From NCBI RefSeq assembly GCF_003864975.1, contig NZ_BHGL01000007.1:1-64000 (forward strand): a DNA stretch of 64,000 nt, read 5' to 3'. The position numbers were made by a program, and so were the translations under genes. Shown here piece after piece: positions 44,064-54,499 of this stretch. This DNA comes from Sulfuriferula thiophila (GTDB lineage: Bacteria; Pseudomonadota; Gammaproteobacteria; Burkholderiales; Sulfuriferulaceae). Each line of letters opens with the position of its first letter. Positions within the stretch are counted from its first letter, which is position 1. Below the pieces are notes generated by a model. It ran no database searches. It was given only the letters and a program-made list of their open reading frames with translations, and was not told the origin of the DNA.

Positions 44064-46843
44064 CAACCCAATTGATTTAGCAGTTCCTGGGCACTCGCTT
44101 GTTGCTGCGCATTCCCCTCTTTAATCACTTCCTGCAGAATTTCTCGTGCATTTTCATGATCGCCCATTTCCTGATAAACCTGCGCTAAATCCAGCTTGGT
44201 TTTAACTTCCTGCTCAACATCACTCAATTCTGTCGCAACATCCGTATCCGCAGGTTCATCAAAGTCCAGATTAATACCGGAAAAATCAAGTGTAAGACCA
44301 TCATCTGGCTGAGTTACCGACTCTGCTGCGACAACCGCTTGAGGCTCTTCAACGACAGCAGGGGCCTCATGCTGCACAGCATCATGCGCATCCAGATCGA
44401 AATCAAAACTCAGCATGTCATCATGCGCAGATGTTTCCTGTTCCAACTTTAGTTCATCATCATGCGCAGCCACTGGCTCGGCAACTGGCTCCACAACAGT
44501 TTCAGCTTCTGTGGTCAGCGGTTCGAAATCAAGGTCGAAATCCAGTCCGGAGAAACTATCGGCTTCCGGTTCAGGCTCTGCCGTTACGCTGTCAGCTTTC
44601 GGCGCCTCATGTTCATTATCAGCCAGTGCTGGGAGCTCATCCGCCATAACATCCATGTCCAGCAACTCATGCACGGGCGCATCTGACCCAATCTCTTCTG
44701 CCTGCGAAACGACCGGCTGTGCAAGCGGTTCAGTATCAAAATCCAGCGCGGTAGAAAAATCCAGCCCCTGGTCATCATTCGATGAGAATACATCCTGAGC
44801 CACTACTGGCTCATCCTCAGGTTCAGCGGATACAAACTCATCCATAGCAACCATTGCCGCCGCACCACCAACTGCAGCTGCGGCTACCGCACCTGCACTT
44901 GGTGACTCACCAGCCTTAACGGTTTGGCCGCCATATAGCGGATTATTTGGATCCAGCTTGTGTCCCAATTCAGCCGCTTTTTCCCATACTGGCGTGTTCT
45001 CGCCACCCAGCGCAGAATACAATTCCGTAGCGACCGATTCAAACTCAGGCAAGTTTTTACGCGTTGCGTAAATTTCCAATAATTTCAGTTTGATTTCATG
45101 GCGGCCTGGATCTTTTGCCATTGCCTCTTTTAATATTTCTTCGGCTTGAGCATCACGTCCGTATGCCATATACACTTCGGCTTCGGCGATCGGATCCACA
45201 TCATGCGTATCAAGATTACCCAGCCCGGACTGACTGAAATCAGTCAGGAATGATGTATTGTTGGTATTAACCGACGCGCCACCCTGCGTGCCATACACTG
45301 TGTTTGGCTTGGCTTCCACATTGGTCATGATGCTGTTCTCAAACTTGGACAGACCTTCACGACGACGCCGGCTCTTGGCCATGAAGCCCAGCAATGCAAT
45401 CAACAATGCGCCTACAGCCGCACCACCTGCGTACAATGGGTTAATATCCTCGTACCAGCTACCCGTTTCAGCGACAGGCGCTACAGGACTTGGCAACGCT
45501 TTTTTCGGTTCGGCTTTAACGGGTGCAACTGGTTCCTTAACTTCGGTTGCTGGTTTCGCTACCGGCACTTCCGGCTTGGCTTCAGTGGCTGCGGGGGTCT
45601 CTGCATTTTTCTGCAAATCCGCCATCGACTGATTTTTCAATTCAACCAGACGTTGCATATCCTTGATATTTTTCTCCAAAGCAGCAGCACGATCATTCGC
45701 TTCCTTGAGCGCCTTTTGCTTTGCCAATGCTTCATCCTGTGCGGCCTGCTTCAGCTCTGCAGCCGTTGGTTTGGCTGGTTTCGCCGCACCGACTGCATTT
45801 TTATCAGCCGCAGGCGCCTCACCTTTGGACAATTTCAATACATCCTGCCCAGATTTGGCTGGGGCAGCTTTATCTTCTACCTTAGGCGTGATTTTGCCGC
45901 TGGTTTGAGCTGGTTTCTCTTCTGTTTTAGGTGCCGCAGCAACTTCACCGGCAAGTTTTTGCCGGTAATTATGCCAATCGGCAGACTGTAATTTAATTTC
46001 TCGCACCGCTTCTGCCTGGCTGATTGCAGAAACTTCTTCTTTAGTCGGTACTTTGAGAATCTGGCCTGTTTTCAGGCGATTCATATTGCCGCTAAATGCC
46101 TGGGTATTCTGACGATACAAACCGACCAGCATTTGCTCCAGTTTCACACCCTCTGGCTTGGTTTCTTTAGCAATTGCCATGAGCGTGGCCCCGCGCTTAA
46201 CGGGACCTATCGTTTCCGCACCAGACTTGCTTCCAGCAGTGGAGTCACTCTCCGTTTTTTGCGGCACTTTGGATTCGATCTGTTTTTTTGCGGCCGGTTT
46301 AACAGAACTTACTCTGTTTTCGTGTACAGGCTGCTTTTCAACCTGCCCGGTTTCTGCAGCTGCTACAGGTCTGGTTTTTACCGGGGTGGCTGGCGTGATC
46401 ACAGGTGTAACTGTCAGATTGCGATTGCTCTGATTGTTCGTCATTCCGGGAGGATCGAGCAGTAGCGTATATTCACGCACCATCTGACCACTACCCCAAT
46501 TCAATTCAATCAGCATATCAACGAAAGGATCGTTGATGGGTTTATTTGAAGTGATTTTTAAAACCGTGCGTCCATCGGGTTTTTTATCAACGACAAACTT
46601 GACACCCGATAATGCATTGCTCATTTCTATATTGGCACTGCGAAATGCTTCGGTACTGGCCATCCGGGCCTGCAAGCTATTTAATTCAGTAGGATCGGCA
46701 GCAATGACTTCAATTTCTGCATTAAGCGGCTGCCCCAGCGCCGAGTTAATGGAGAGCTTACCTAAACCTGCACTGTATGCGGGTGTTTGTGCCAACAACA
46801 ACATGGCGGCTGACAAACAACTCACAATTTTCTTTTTATGCAT
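44063..46843 (-). CDS. fimV: FimV/HubP-family polar landmark protein
   Basis: The 926-residue protein starts at the ATG at 46843 (GAGGGG upstream), which begins a signal peptide (MHKKKIVSCLSAAMLLLAQT). The frame continues to 46885. The N-terminal FimV domain covers about 25-130 (SALGQPLNAEIEVIAADPTE). A LysM-type peptidoglycan-binding segment lies near 215-270, then a Pro/Ala/Lys-rich linker with coiled coil, one membrane helix near 475 (NPLYAGGAAVGALLIALLGF), an acidic cytoplasmic part and a C-terminal TPR-like FimV motif (LDLAQVYQEMGDHENAREIL). FimV/HubP proteins organise the cell pole for type IV pili, flagella and chemotaxis. Confidence 0.95.
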   Translation of the reverse strand: MHKKKIVSCLSAAMLLLAQTPAYSAGLGKLSINSALGQPLNAEIEVIAADPTELNSLQARMASTEAFRSANIEMSNALSGVKFVVDKKPDGRTVLKITSNKPINDPFVDMLIELNWGSGQMVREYTLLLDPPGMTNNQSNRNLTVTPVITPATPVKTRPVAAAETGQVEKQPVHENRVSSVKPAAKKQIESKVPQKTESDSTAGSKSGAETIGPVKRGATLMAIAKETKPEGVKLEQMLVGLYRQNTQAFSGNMNRLKTGQILKVPTKEEVSAISQAEAVREIKLQSADWHNYRQKLAGEVAAAPKTEEKPAQTSGKITPKVEDKAAPAKSGQDVLKLSKGEAPAADKNAVGAAKPAKPTAAELKQAAQDEALAKQKALKEANDRAAALEKNIKDMQRLVELKNQSMADLQKNAETPAATEAKPEVPVAKPATEVKEPVAPVKAEPKKALPSPVAPVAETGSWYEDINPLYAGGAAVGALLIALLGFMAKSRRRREGLSKFENSIMTNVEAKPNTVYGTQGGASVNTNNTSFLTDFSQSGLGNLDTHDVDPIAEAEVYMAYGRDAQAEEILKEAMAKDPGRHEIKLKLLEIYATRKNLPEFESVATELYSALGGENTPVWEKAAELGHKLDPNNPLYGGQTVKAGESPSAGAVAAAAVGGAAAMVAMDEFVSAEPEDEPVVAQDVFSSNDDQGLDFSTALDFDTEPLAQPVVSQAEEIGSDAPVHELLDMDVMADELPALADNEHEAPKADSVTAEPEPEADSFSGLDFDLDFEPLTTEAETVVEPVAEPVAAHDDELKLEQETSAHDDMLSFDFDLDAHDAVQHEAPAVVEEPQAVVAAESVTQPDDGLTLDFSGINLDFDEPADTDVATELSDVEQEVKTKLDLAQVYQEMGDHENAREILQEVIKEGNAQQQASAQELLNQLG

Positions 46844-46900
46844 TGTACCGACCCCTCTAATTCGATTGCCTGATAGGCATTTCATGTAGTTATGAACAAT

Positions 46901-47920
46901 CTAAATAAATTCGGCTACCCACTTCTCCGCAATTCGCACACTATTTAATGCCGTGCCCGCATGAATATTATCTGCCACCAGCCAATAATTCAAACCAAGA
47001 TCATCACCAATCGCCTCGCGTACACGGCCGATCAGCACTTCATCATTTCCGGCAGTATCTATTGGTGTTGGATACCCACCTTCATCCGGCGAATTCACTA
47101 CGACTATCCCGTCCATAGCTTGCCATGATGCAATTGCAGCAGCAGCGGTAATTTTCCGCTGCGTTGTTATTTGTACCGCCTGACCATGACCGTAAAATAC
47201 TGGCACCCTTACTGCTGTCGGATTAACAGCTAAACTTGGCATAGCCAGCACTTTACGCGTCTCCTCCACCATCTTCATTTCTTCAACACTATAACCATTA
47301 TCCATCAAATCACCAACTTGCGGCAAAATGTTAAAGGAAATACGTTTAGAATATACGATATTTTCAGTTTCGGTAAGATTAAAAATTGCGCGCGACTGAT
47401 CCGCCAATTCATCCACAGCGGCCTTGCCGGAACCGGAAACTGCCTGGTAAGTGGCGATACTCACGCTGGTCAGACCTGCCACATCGACAATCGGCTTCAA
47501 ACTTAGCAGCAAATGGGTCGTTGCCGCATTCGGACAAGCAATAATCCTGCGCGCTTTGTAATCAGCAATACACTCACTGTTCACACCCGCAACCACAAGC
47601 GGCACATCGGTATCCTGGCGGAACTGCGGGCTGGTATCAATCACGATACAGCCGGCAGAGACAGCTATTGGCGCGAAGTGAGCAGCCGCTTCCGCGCCGG
47701 CGGCACAGATAACTAACTGTACTTGATTGAAATCAAAGCTTGCTGCATCGAGCACAGTCATATCTTTATATTTGAACTGCACTTCGTCGCCTACCGACAA
47801 ACTCGGTGACAGCAAGTACAACGTGCCGAGTGGAAAATCGCGTTCAGCCAGTTGAGCCAGAACAGCCTCACCCGTCAAGGTGGTCGCCCCCAGTACGGCG
47901 ACATTCACCACCTTGGTCAT
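46901..47920 (-). CDS. usg: Usg-like paralogue of aspartate-semialdehyde dehydrogenase
   Basis: The 339-residue protein shares the ASADH fold: NAD(P)-binding [20 protein letters not shown] and [14 protein letters not shown], and a dimerisation domain with [17 protein letters not shown]. In true enzymes a catalytic Cys lies in a PNCSTxQ-like motif. Here the segment reads [13 protein letters not shown], with Ala at that place, as in Usg proteins. It is therefore probably not a dehydrogenase. The start overlaps the asd stop by 4 bp (ATGA). Its role is unknown in all species I know of. Confidence 0.88.
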   Translation of the reverse strand: MTKVVNVAVLGATTLTGEAVLAQLAERDFPLGTLYLLSPSLSVGDEVQFKYKDMTVLDAASFDFNQVQLVICAAGAEAAAHFAPIAVSAGCIVIDTSPQFRQDTDVPLVVAGVNSECIADYKARRIIACPNAATTHLLLSLKPIVDVAGLTSVSIATYQAVSGSGKAAVDELADQSRAIFNLTETENIVYSKRISFNILPQVGDLMDNGYSVEEMKMVEETRKVLAMPSLAVNPTAVRVPVFYGHGQAVQITTQRKITAAAAIASWQAMDGIVVVNSPDEGGYPTPIDTAGNDEVLIGRVREAIGDDLGLNYWLVADNIHAGTALNSVRIAEKWVAEFI

Positions 47921-49032
47921 TGCTCCTCCACCAGGATGCGTAGCATGCGGCGTAACGGCTCAGCCGCACCCCACAATAATTGGTCACCCACCGTAAATGC
48001 GGAAAGATATTCACCACCCATATACAACTTGCGCATACGTCCTACCGGCACAGTCAGCGTGCCGGTTACCGCAGCAGGCGTCAGATCGGCCATGCTGACT
48101 TCACGCTGATTGGGCACTACTTTAACCCAGTCATTGTGTGCCGCGATGATGGCTTCTATTTCATCCATAGGCACATCCTGCTTCAACTTCACCGTCAAAG
48201 CCTGACTATGACAACGCATCGCACCGATACGCACGCACAGACCGTCAATATTAACCTGACCATCATTCAGACCTAATATCTTGTTGGTTTCTGCCCGCGC
48301 TTTCCATTCTTCCTTGCTTTGGCCGTTACCCAGGTCCTTATCGATCCAGGGAATCAGGCTGCCAGCCAGCGGTACGCCGAAATTAGCAGTTGGGAACGCT
48401 TCATCGCGCAACACACCCGCCACTTCACGATCGATATCCAGAATTGCGGATGCAGGGTCATTCAGTAAATTTTGAGCTACTTTGTGCGCCTCGCCCATCT
48501 GGTTGAGCAGTTCACGCATGTTCTGTGCACCGGCACCCGATGCAGCCTGATAAGTCATGGCACTGATCCAGTCCACCATGTTCTCGCGGAATAAGCCGCC
48601 TAGAGCCATCAGCATCAGCGACACGGTACAGTTACCGCCGATGAAATCCTTGCCGCCCTTAACCAGCGCATCCTTGATCACGTGCTGATTCACCGGATCA
48701 AGGATGATCACGCTATCCTGCTCCATGCGCAATGTTGACGCTGCATCTATCCAGTAACCTTTCCATCCCGCGGCGCGCAACTGACCGAAAACTTCAGTCG
48801 TGTAATCCCCGCCCTGGGTAGAAATGATGGCATCCATCGCCTTGAGTTCATCGATATTGCGCGCATCTTTCAGAGCAGGAATATCGCGACCGATATCGGG
48901 GCCTTTGCCGCCGACTTGCGAGGTGGTGAAAAACACCGGCTCAATCACATCAAAATCACGCTCTTCACGCATACGCTGCATCAGCACTGAACCCACCATG
49001 CCACGCCAACCAACCAGACCTACTCGCATCAT
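47917..49032 (-). CDS. asd: Aspartate-semialdehyde dehydrogenase
   Basis: The 371-residue protein opens [19 protein letters not shown] (NADP-binding) and has the catalytic Cys135 in [15 protein letters not shown]. Another landmark is [18 protein letters not shown]. It reduces aspartyl phosphate to the semialdehyde for lysine/diaminopimelate, methionine and threonine synthesis. It lies between leuB and usg; this leuCDB-asd order is common in Betaproteobacteria. The first two codons are ATG ATG, and either could start. Confidence 0.97.
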   Translation of the reverse strand: MMRVGLVGWRGMVGSVLMQRMREERDFDVIEPVFFTTSQVGGKGPDIGRDIPALKDARNIDELKAMDAIISTQGGDYTTEVFGQLRAAGWKGYWIDAASTLRMEQDSVIILDPVNQHVIKDALVKGGKDFIGGNCTVSLMLMALGGLFRENMVDWISAMTYQAASGAGAQNMRELLNQMGEAHKVAQNLLNDPASAILDIDREVAGVLRDEAFPTANFGVPLAGSLIPWIDKDLGNGQSKEEWKARAETNKILGLNDGQVNIDGLCVRIGAMRCHSQALTVKLKQDVPMDEIEAIIAAHNDWVKVVPNQREVSMADLTPAAVTGTLTVPVGRMRKLYMGGEYLSAFTVGDQLLWGAAEPLRRMLRILVEEQ

Positions 49033-49047
49033 CTTACTTACCTTCTC

Positions 49048-50112
49048 TTAAAGTGCTGCAACGACAGCATCACCCATTGCAGCACACCCGACCTTGGTGG
49101 TGCCAGCCGTATAAATATCCGCAGTACGCAAACCCTGGGTAATTACCTTTTTCACTGCATTTTCAATGCGGTCAGCCACATCATCCAGACCGAAGGTATA
49201 ACGCATCATCATGGCAGCCGACAATATGGTCGCTAATGGATTAGCAATATCCTGGCCAGCGATATCCGGCGCGGAACCATGGATAGGCTCATACATGCCT
49301 TTACGGTTTTCATCCATCGACGCCGAACCCAGCATACCGATAGAGCCGGTGAGCATGGACGCTTCATCCGACAGGATATCGCCGAAAATATTGCCGGTCA
49401 GTATCACGTCAAACTGCTTGGGGTTGCGCACCAGCTGCATCGCCGCGTTATCCACGTACATGTGCGACAACGCTACTTCCGGATATTGCTTGGCGGTTTC
49501 AATCACCACTTCACGCCATAACTCGCTGGTTTCCAGCACGTTAGCTTTTTCCACTGAACATAATTTCTTGCCACGCTTCATGGCGATCTGGAAACCGATA
49601 TGCGCAACGCGGCGCACTTCGGATTCTGCATAGCGCATGGTGTTATAACCTTCGCGCTCACCGTTCGCATTCACATGGATGCCGCGCGGCTGACCGAAAT
49701 ACAGATCACCTGTCAATTCACGCACGATCATCAGATCCAGCCCTGATACCACTTCCGGCTTGAGCGTCGAAGCATCTGCCAGTTCGGGATACAACGTGGC
49801 CGGACGCAAATTGGCGAACAGATTCAGCTCCTTGCGAATACGCAGCAAACCTTGCTCGGGGCGCATCGGCCGCGGCAAACTGTCATATTGATAACCGCCG
49901 ACAGCACCCAGCAAAACCGCATCCGCGGCCCGCGCCAAAGTCAGCGTAGCTTCCGGCAATGGGTCACCGGCGGCATCATAGCCCGCGCCACCGATGGTGC
50001 CATATTCCATTTCGATTTTCATGCCATCACTGTTGAGGGCTTTTAATACTTTTACTGCCTGTTCAGTCACTTCCGGGCCTATCCCGTCACCAGGTAAAAC
50101 AGCTATTTTCAT
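49048..50112 (-). CDS. leuB: 3-isopropylmalate dehydrogenase
   Basis: The 354-residue protein begins [20 protein letters not shown]. The substrate-binding arginines are in [21 protein letters not shown]. Metal/NAD motifs are [24 protein letters not shown]-like (long form, split across 232-255) and [14 protein letters not shown]. It oxidises and decarboxylates 3-isopropylmalate with NAD in leucine synthesis. It lies 17 bp after leuD. Confidence 0.97.
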   Translation of the reverse strand: MKIAVLPGDGIGPEVTEQAVKVLKALNSDGMKIEMEYGTIGGAGYDAAGDPLPEATLTLARAADAVLLGAVGGYQYDSLPRPMRPEQGLLRIRKELNLFANLRPATLYPELADASTLKPEVVSGLDLMIVRELTGDLYFGQPRGIHVNANGEREGYNTMRYAESEVRRVAHIGFQIAMKRGKKLCSVEKANVLETSELWREVVIETAKQYPEVALSHMYVDNAAMQLVRNPKQFDVILTGNIFGDILSDEASMLTGSIGMLGSASMDENRKGMYEPIHGSAPDIAGQDIANPLATILSAAMMMRYTFGLDDVADRIENAVKKVITQGLRTADIYTAGTTKVGCAAMGDAVVAAL

Positions 50113-50129
50113 CTTAATTCTTTCAATAA

Positions 50130-50768
50130 TCAGGTAAACAACCAGGGAGCGGACTGCCGACGCTGCGCTTCATAAGCGCGAATCTTATCAACATGCTGCA
50201 ACGTTAAGCCAATATCATCCAACCCGTTCAGCAAACAGTACTTGCGATGTGCATCCACCTCAAAGGTATATACCGCACCAGTCGGCGTAGTCACCGTTTG
50301 TTGCGGCAGATCGACATGCAGGCGATAACCTTCGGTCGCCACCGTCTCCTTGAACAACTGATCAACTACAGTCGCATCCAGCACGATAGGCAACAACCCG
50401 TTCTTGAAACAGTTGTTATAAAAAATATCGGCAAAACTTGGTGCAATAATCGCACGCACGCCATAATCTTCCAGCGCCCATGGCGCATGTTCACGACTCG
50501 AACCGCAGCCGAAATTCTCCCGCGCCAGCAGCACTTGCGCGCTTTGGTAACGCGGCTGATTCAGCACGAAATCAGGATTGACCGGACGATGCGTACAATC
50601 CTGACCCGGCTCGCCGTGATCCAGATAACGCCATTCATCAAACAGATTGGGCCCAAACCCGCTGCGTTTGATGGACTTCAAAAACTGTTTGGGGATGATC
50701 GCATCAGTATCGACGTTCGCCCTATCCAGCGGCACGACCAACCCATCTAAAAGAGTAAACGCTCGCAT
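50130..50768 (-). CDS. leuD: 3-isopropylmalate dehydratase small subunit
   Basis: The 212-residue protein shows [34 protein letters not shown] and the [14 protein letters not shown] motif of aconitase swivel domains. With LeuC it isomerises isopropylmalate. Its ATG overlaps the stop of an 18-codon open frame (TGATG). Confidence 0.97.
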   Translation of the reverse strand: MRAFTLLDGLVVPLDRANVDTDAIIPKQFLKSIKRSGFGPNLFDEWRYLDHGEPGQDCTHRPVNPDFVLNQPRYQSAQVLLARENFGCGSSREHAPWALEDYGVRAIIAPSFADIFYNNCFKNGLLPIVLDATVVDQLFKETVATEGYRLHVDLPQQTVTTPTGAVYTFEVDAHRKYCLLNGLDDIGLTLQHVDKIRAYEAQRRQSAPWLFT

Positions 50769-50824
50769 CAGTTTGCCTTTTTCCGTATTGCCAACACAGG
50801 GGCTGACAGCATCAATGTACGCAT
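50768..50824 (-). CDS. 18-codon open frame between leuC and leuD
   Basis: An ATG at 50824 has a strong site, AAAGGAA, 5 nt upstream. It reads [18 protein letters not shown] before a TGA that overlaps the leuD ATG. The opening looks like the start of a signal peptide. Some Betaproteobacteria carry a small entericidin-like lipoprotein gene at this place, so this may be its remnant. It may also be a coupling peptide that feeds ribosomes to leuD. It starts 11 bp after leuC. Confidence 0.45.
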   Translation of the reverse strand: MRTLMLSAPVLAIRKKAN

Positions 50825-50835
50825 GTCAGTTCCTT

Positions 50836-52239
50836 TCAAAATTCCCGCACATCCACAAAATGCCCTGCCAATGCAGCAGCAGCAGCCATCGCCGGACTCA
50901 CCAGATGGGTACGTCCACCCTGCCCTTGGCGTCCTTCGAAATTGCGATTGGAGGTCGAAGCACAACGCTCACCCGGCTCCAGCCGATCGGCATTCATCGC
51001 CAGGCACATGGAGCAGCCCGGATCACGCCATTCAAATCCGGCCGCTATAAATATCTGATCCAGACCTTCCTGTTCGGCTTGCTGTTTAACCAGGCCCGAA
51101 CCCGGCACTACCATCACCAATTTCACATTGGCCGCTTTTTTGCGACCTTTGATCACCACTGCAGCTGCACGCAAATCTTCTATCCGTGAATTGGTACAGG
51201 AACCAATAAATACCTTATCGATAGCAATCTGGGCAATTGGCGTATTGGCATTCAATCCCATGTAAGCGAGCGCTCGCTCCCAGTCACTATGTTTAACTGC
51301 ATCGGGCGCGTTGACCGGATCCGGCACATTCCCCGTTACTGCCACCACCATTTCCGGTGAAGTACCCCAAGTCACCTGTGGTGCGATATCCGCTGCATTC
51401 AAAACGACTTCCCGATCGAATACGGCATCATCATCAGACACCAGCATGCGCCACCAGGCCACAGCCTGATCCCACATCGCACCGGTAGGTGCGGCCGGAC
51501 GGCCTTGCACATAGGCTATGGTTTTTTCATCAACAGCCACCATACCGGCGCGTGCACCGGCCTCGATCGCCATATTGCACAAGGTCATACGACCTTCCAT
51601 GGACAAGCCGCGTATGGCCGAACCGGCAAATTCTATCGCGTAGCCATTGCCGCCTGCGGTACCAATAGCACCAATGATGGCCAGCGCCACGTCTTTTGCC
51701 GTCACACCTACGCCCAGCTCGCCTTCGACCAGCACGCGCATGGCTTTGGATTTTTTGGTCACCAGACACTGGGTCGCCAACACATGCTCGACTTCGGAAG
51801 TACCGATACCGAATGCCAAGGCACCAAATGCACCATGCGTGCTGGTATGCGAATCGCCGCACACCACGGTCATACCCGGCAAAGTGAGTCCTTGCTCCGG
51901 CCCTATCACATGCACGATGCCTTGCCGCACATCATTCATTTTGAATTCCACAATACCGAATTCGGCACAGTTCTGATCCAGCGTTTCCACTTGCAAGCGT
52001 GATATAGGATCAACAATACCCTGCGCCCGATGCGTAGTAGGTACGTTATGATCAGGCACGGCCACAGCCGCACCTGCGCGCCACGGCTTGCGCCCGGCCA
52101 AACGCAGCCCCTCGAAGGCTTGCGGACTGGTTACTTCATGCACCAGATGCCGGTCGATGTACAGCAATGCAGAACCATCCGCCTCGGTATGCACCAAGTG
52201 CGACTGCCAAAGTTTATCGTATAGCGTTTGCCCACTCAT
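50836..52239 (-). CDS. leuC: 3-isopropylmalate dehydratase large subunit
   Basis: About 467 residues from the ATG at 52239 ([16 protein letters not shown]); the frame is open to 52251. Aconitase-type 4Fe-4S ligands are in [15 protein letters not shown] and [11 protein letters not shown]. Other landmarks are [21 protein letters not shown] and [11 protein letters not shown]. LeuCD converts 2- to 3-isopropylmalate through the dehydrated intermediate. It is the first gene of the leu block in this window. No leader peptide or attenuator was seen upstream. Confidence 0.97.
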   Translation of the reverse strand: MSGQTLYDKLWQSHLVHTEADGSALLYIDRHLVHEVTSPQAFEGLRLAGRKPWRAGAAVAVPDHNVPTTHRAQGIVDPISRLQVETLDQNCAEFGIVEFKMNDVRQGIVHVIGPEQGLTLPGMTVVCGDSHTSTHGAFGALAFGIGTSEVEHVLATQCLVTKKSKAMRVLVEGELGVGVTAKDVALAIIGAIGTAGGNGYAIEFAGSAIRGLSMEGRMTLCNMAIEAGARAGMVAVDEKTIAYVQGRPAAPTGAMWDQAVAWWRMLVSDDDAVFDREVVLNAADIAPQVTWGTSPEMVVAVTGNVPDPVNAPDAVKHSDWERALAYMGLNANTPIAQIAIDKVFIGSCTNSRIEDLRAAAVVIKGRKKAANVKLVMVVPGSGLVKQQAEQEGLDQIFIAAGFEWRDPGCSMCLAMNADRLEPGERCASTSNRNFEGRQGQGGRTHLVSPAMAAAAALAGHFVDVREF

Positions 52240-52301
52240 GAATCTGACCAATCTTGATAATCGAACCGGAAATTATACACAGACTAGGACGAATTGATAA
52301 A

Positions 52302-53456
52302 TCAAGCCGTCGTAGCCTCCATCTGCTGCCGCTGCCATGTCACCAGCAGCAATGCCAACAGCGCACACCCTGCTGCAATTGTGAATACCCAACTAGCACC
52401 CAGGCCATCCCAAATCGCACCAGCATATAAACCGCCCAGCGTACCACCTGCGCCAAAGGTCATGCCATTATAGATACCTTGACCACGTGCCTGGTTGCGC
52501 CCATGAAAGTAACGATGGATCAATGCCACCGCGGCCAGATGATGCGCACCGAATGTCGCCGCATGCAACACCTGCGCAAGAATTACCCATCCTAGCGAAT
52601 CGATACCCCAGGCTATCATTAAGAATCGGACTACAGCGATGGCAAAAGTTGCCAGCAGCACTTTGACCATCGATATGTTTGGCAGCCAGCGCGGCAACCA
52701 TAAAAACACCGCGATTTCACAAATGACACCCAGTGCCCACAACCAGCCCACCATACTCTTGCTATACCCGTGCTCTACCAGATAAATCGAATAGAATGCA
52801 TAGTATGGCCCATGCGCTACCGCCATCAGGAAGCAGGCTACCAGCAAGCTCATTACCTCTGGTCGCCGCACCACATGCCAGATTGCAATATGCGCCTGCA
52901 CCGGCGTGGTGATTTTGGCATCGGGTATCCACCGAGCCAGCAAAGCTATGCCTGCCATGGATAGCAGCACTGCCCACGGCAAATCGCTGACCGGTCGAAA
53001 ACTGAGCCAGTAACCCAGCCCAAGCACGGTGACAATGAACCCTACCGAGCCCCACAATCTGATGCGCCCATAATAATGTGTACGCTCACCCAGGTGCGAC
53101 AAGGTCGTCGCCTCAACCAGCGGCAGCGATGCGCTCCAGAAAAAACTCATACTCGCCATGACCACAAACAGCCAGACAAAGCCATTGCCCCAGAACACTC
53201 CCAGAAAACAGAGCAAACTACCCAGCGCCGCCACTTGCACAATCGACGAACGACGTCCGGTATGATCAGCAATCCAGGCCCAGATGTTCGGTGCAAAAAT
53301 CCGCATCACCTGCAATAGCGACATCAGTACGCCTATTTGCCAGGCATTGAACGTCAATGATTTTAAATATAAGCCCCAGTACGGGGACATCGCACCTACG
53401 AAAGCAAAATAGAAAAAATAAAACCCTGACAAACGCCAGTACGGCAATCTACGCAC
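52302..53456 (-). CDS. Major facilitator superfamily transporter (HcaT-like)
   Basis: The 384-residue protein has about 12 membrane segments. RRLPYWRLSGFYFFYFAFVG and the AWIADHTGRRSSIV loop fit the MFS_1-like/HcaT (phenylpropionate transporter-like) group. A second-half loop reads FHGRNQARGQGIYNGMTFGAGG. The substrate is unknown. The start overlaps the end of msrA by 8 bp, so they are probably cotranscribed. Confidence 0.88.
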   Translation of the reverse strand: MRRLPYWRLSGFYFFYFAFVGAMSPYWGLYLKSLTFNAWQIGVLMSLLQVMRIFAPNIWAWIADHTGRRSSIVQVAALGSLLCFLGVFWGNGFVWLFVVMASMSFFWSASLPLVEATTLSHLGERTHYYGRIRLWGSVGFIVTVLGLGYWLSFRPVSDLPWAVLLSMAGIALLARWIPDAKITTPVQAHIAIWHVVRRPEVMSLLVACFLMAVAHGPYYAFYSIYLVEHGYSKSMVGWLWALGVICEIAVFLWLPRWLPNISMVKVLLATFAIAVVRFLMIAWGIDSLGWVILAQVLHAATFGAHHLAAVALIHRYFHGRNQARGQGIYNGMTFGAGGTLGGLYAGAIWDGLGASWVFTIAAGCALLALLLVTWQRQQMEATTA

Positions 53457-54000
53457 TCGGCTGCACCCATTGCGGAAAATACTGCTCGAACTTCGCTACT
53501 TTGGGCGCAACAACAAACTGGCAATACGATTGCGCTGGATGACGGGCAAAATAATGCTGATGCTCTGCCTCAGCGGGATAAAACTCGACTGCGGGCGCCA
53601 CCTCCGTCACTATCGGCTTGGTTATTTGCGACTGCACCTCTGCAATAACCTGTTCCGCAATGTTTTTTTGATCTGCATCATGATAAAAAATAACTGAACG
53701 ATACTGGGTGCCATGATCGTTACCTTGCCGGTTTAACGTTGCAGGATCATGAATTGTAAAAAAAACCCGCAACAGGCTTGCAAAATCAACACTGCGCGTA
53801 TCGTAGCTTATACGCACAACTTCGGCATAACCGCTTTGCCCAGTACAAACATCCGCATAAGTCGGATCAGGCCATGTACCGCCCATATAGCCGGATACTA
53901 CACTTTGCACACCCTGCATCTGTTCATATACAGCTTCAAGGCACCAGAAGCAGCCGCCGCCCAATGTGGCGGTTGCAACATATTGATTTAATTGCGTCAT
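53449..54000 (-). CDS. msrA: Peptide methionine sulfoxide reductase A
   Basis: About 183 residues from the ATG at 54000 (GAGGTG upstream). The catalytic Cys is in ATLGGGCFWCLEAVYEQMQG. Other landmarks are VVSGYMGG, YAEVVRISYD and QYRSVIFYHDADQK. It reduces methionine-S-sulfoxide in proteins. No signal peptide is seen, so it is cytoplasmic. It is divergent from the gene at 54082. Confidence 0.96.
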   Translation of the reverse strand: MTQLNQYVATATLGGGCFWCLEAVYEQMQGVQSVVSGYMGGTWPDPTYADVCTGQSGYAEVVRISYDTRSVDFASLLRVFFTIHDPATLNRQGNDHGTQYRSVIFYHDADQKNIAEQVIAEVQSQITKPIVTEVAPAVEFYPAEAEHQHYFARHPAQSYCQFVVAPKVAKFEQYFPQWVQPSA

Positions 54001-54081
54001 GATAAGCACCTCACTGACATATACCAAACTTAAAAAAACAGGTTAAAATGACGGTTTTACTATCATAAAAGGATGTTAGGC

Positions 54082-54498
54082 ATGTCAGGACACTTCCCTT
54101 TCAGCGGTAACACTAATCGTGTTAGCGTATTCGGTTTTTACGACCGTTACAACTTGAACGTTGGCATGCAGGAAAAATATTACAAATGGTGGTACGACTG
54201 GGCAAAGAACTTTGTCATGAACGACCCTGACCTGAAAGCTGTTAAAGGTTACGAATTTGTGGAATTTCCGTACGGCCAACATTCCCATACCGACTTCCAT
54301 CTGCGCCAAGGTTTGTGGGCAACTGCACTGATCGACCTGGGTGGTTTTATTACCGGCACGCTGTTCGGCAAAATGTCAGATGATGACATGCACCATCTGG
54401 ACGAAGAACATCACAAATTCCTCCATCATCTGCAGGAAGAAGCCAAGCAAAACCCACGTCCGGCATCGCCTGAAATCGGCTGGTTCCGTCATTTCTAA
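54082..54498 (+). CDS. Small soluble protein of unknown function, His- and aromatic-rich
   Basis: The 138-residue protein starts at the ATG at 54082, with AAGGA about 8 nt upstream; an ATG at 54073 is too close to that site. The sequence is rich in Trp, Tyr, Phe and His (EKYYKWWYDWAKNF, EFPYGQHSHTDFHLRQG). An acidic His-rich helix follows (MSDDDMHHLDEEHHKFLHHL). I do not recognise a family. The His/Asp/Glu clusters could bind metal. The nth start lies two bases after its stop, so the two are probably cotranscribed. Confidence 0.75.
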   Translation: MSGHFPFSGNTNRVSVFGFYDRYNLNVGMQEKYYKWWYDWAKNFVMNDPDLKAVKGYEFVEFPYGQHSHTDFHLRQGLWATALIDLGGFITGTLFGKMSDDDMHHLDEEHHKFLHHLQEEAKQNPRPASPEIGWFRHF

Positions 54499-54499
54499 T

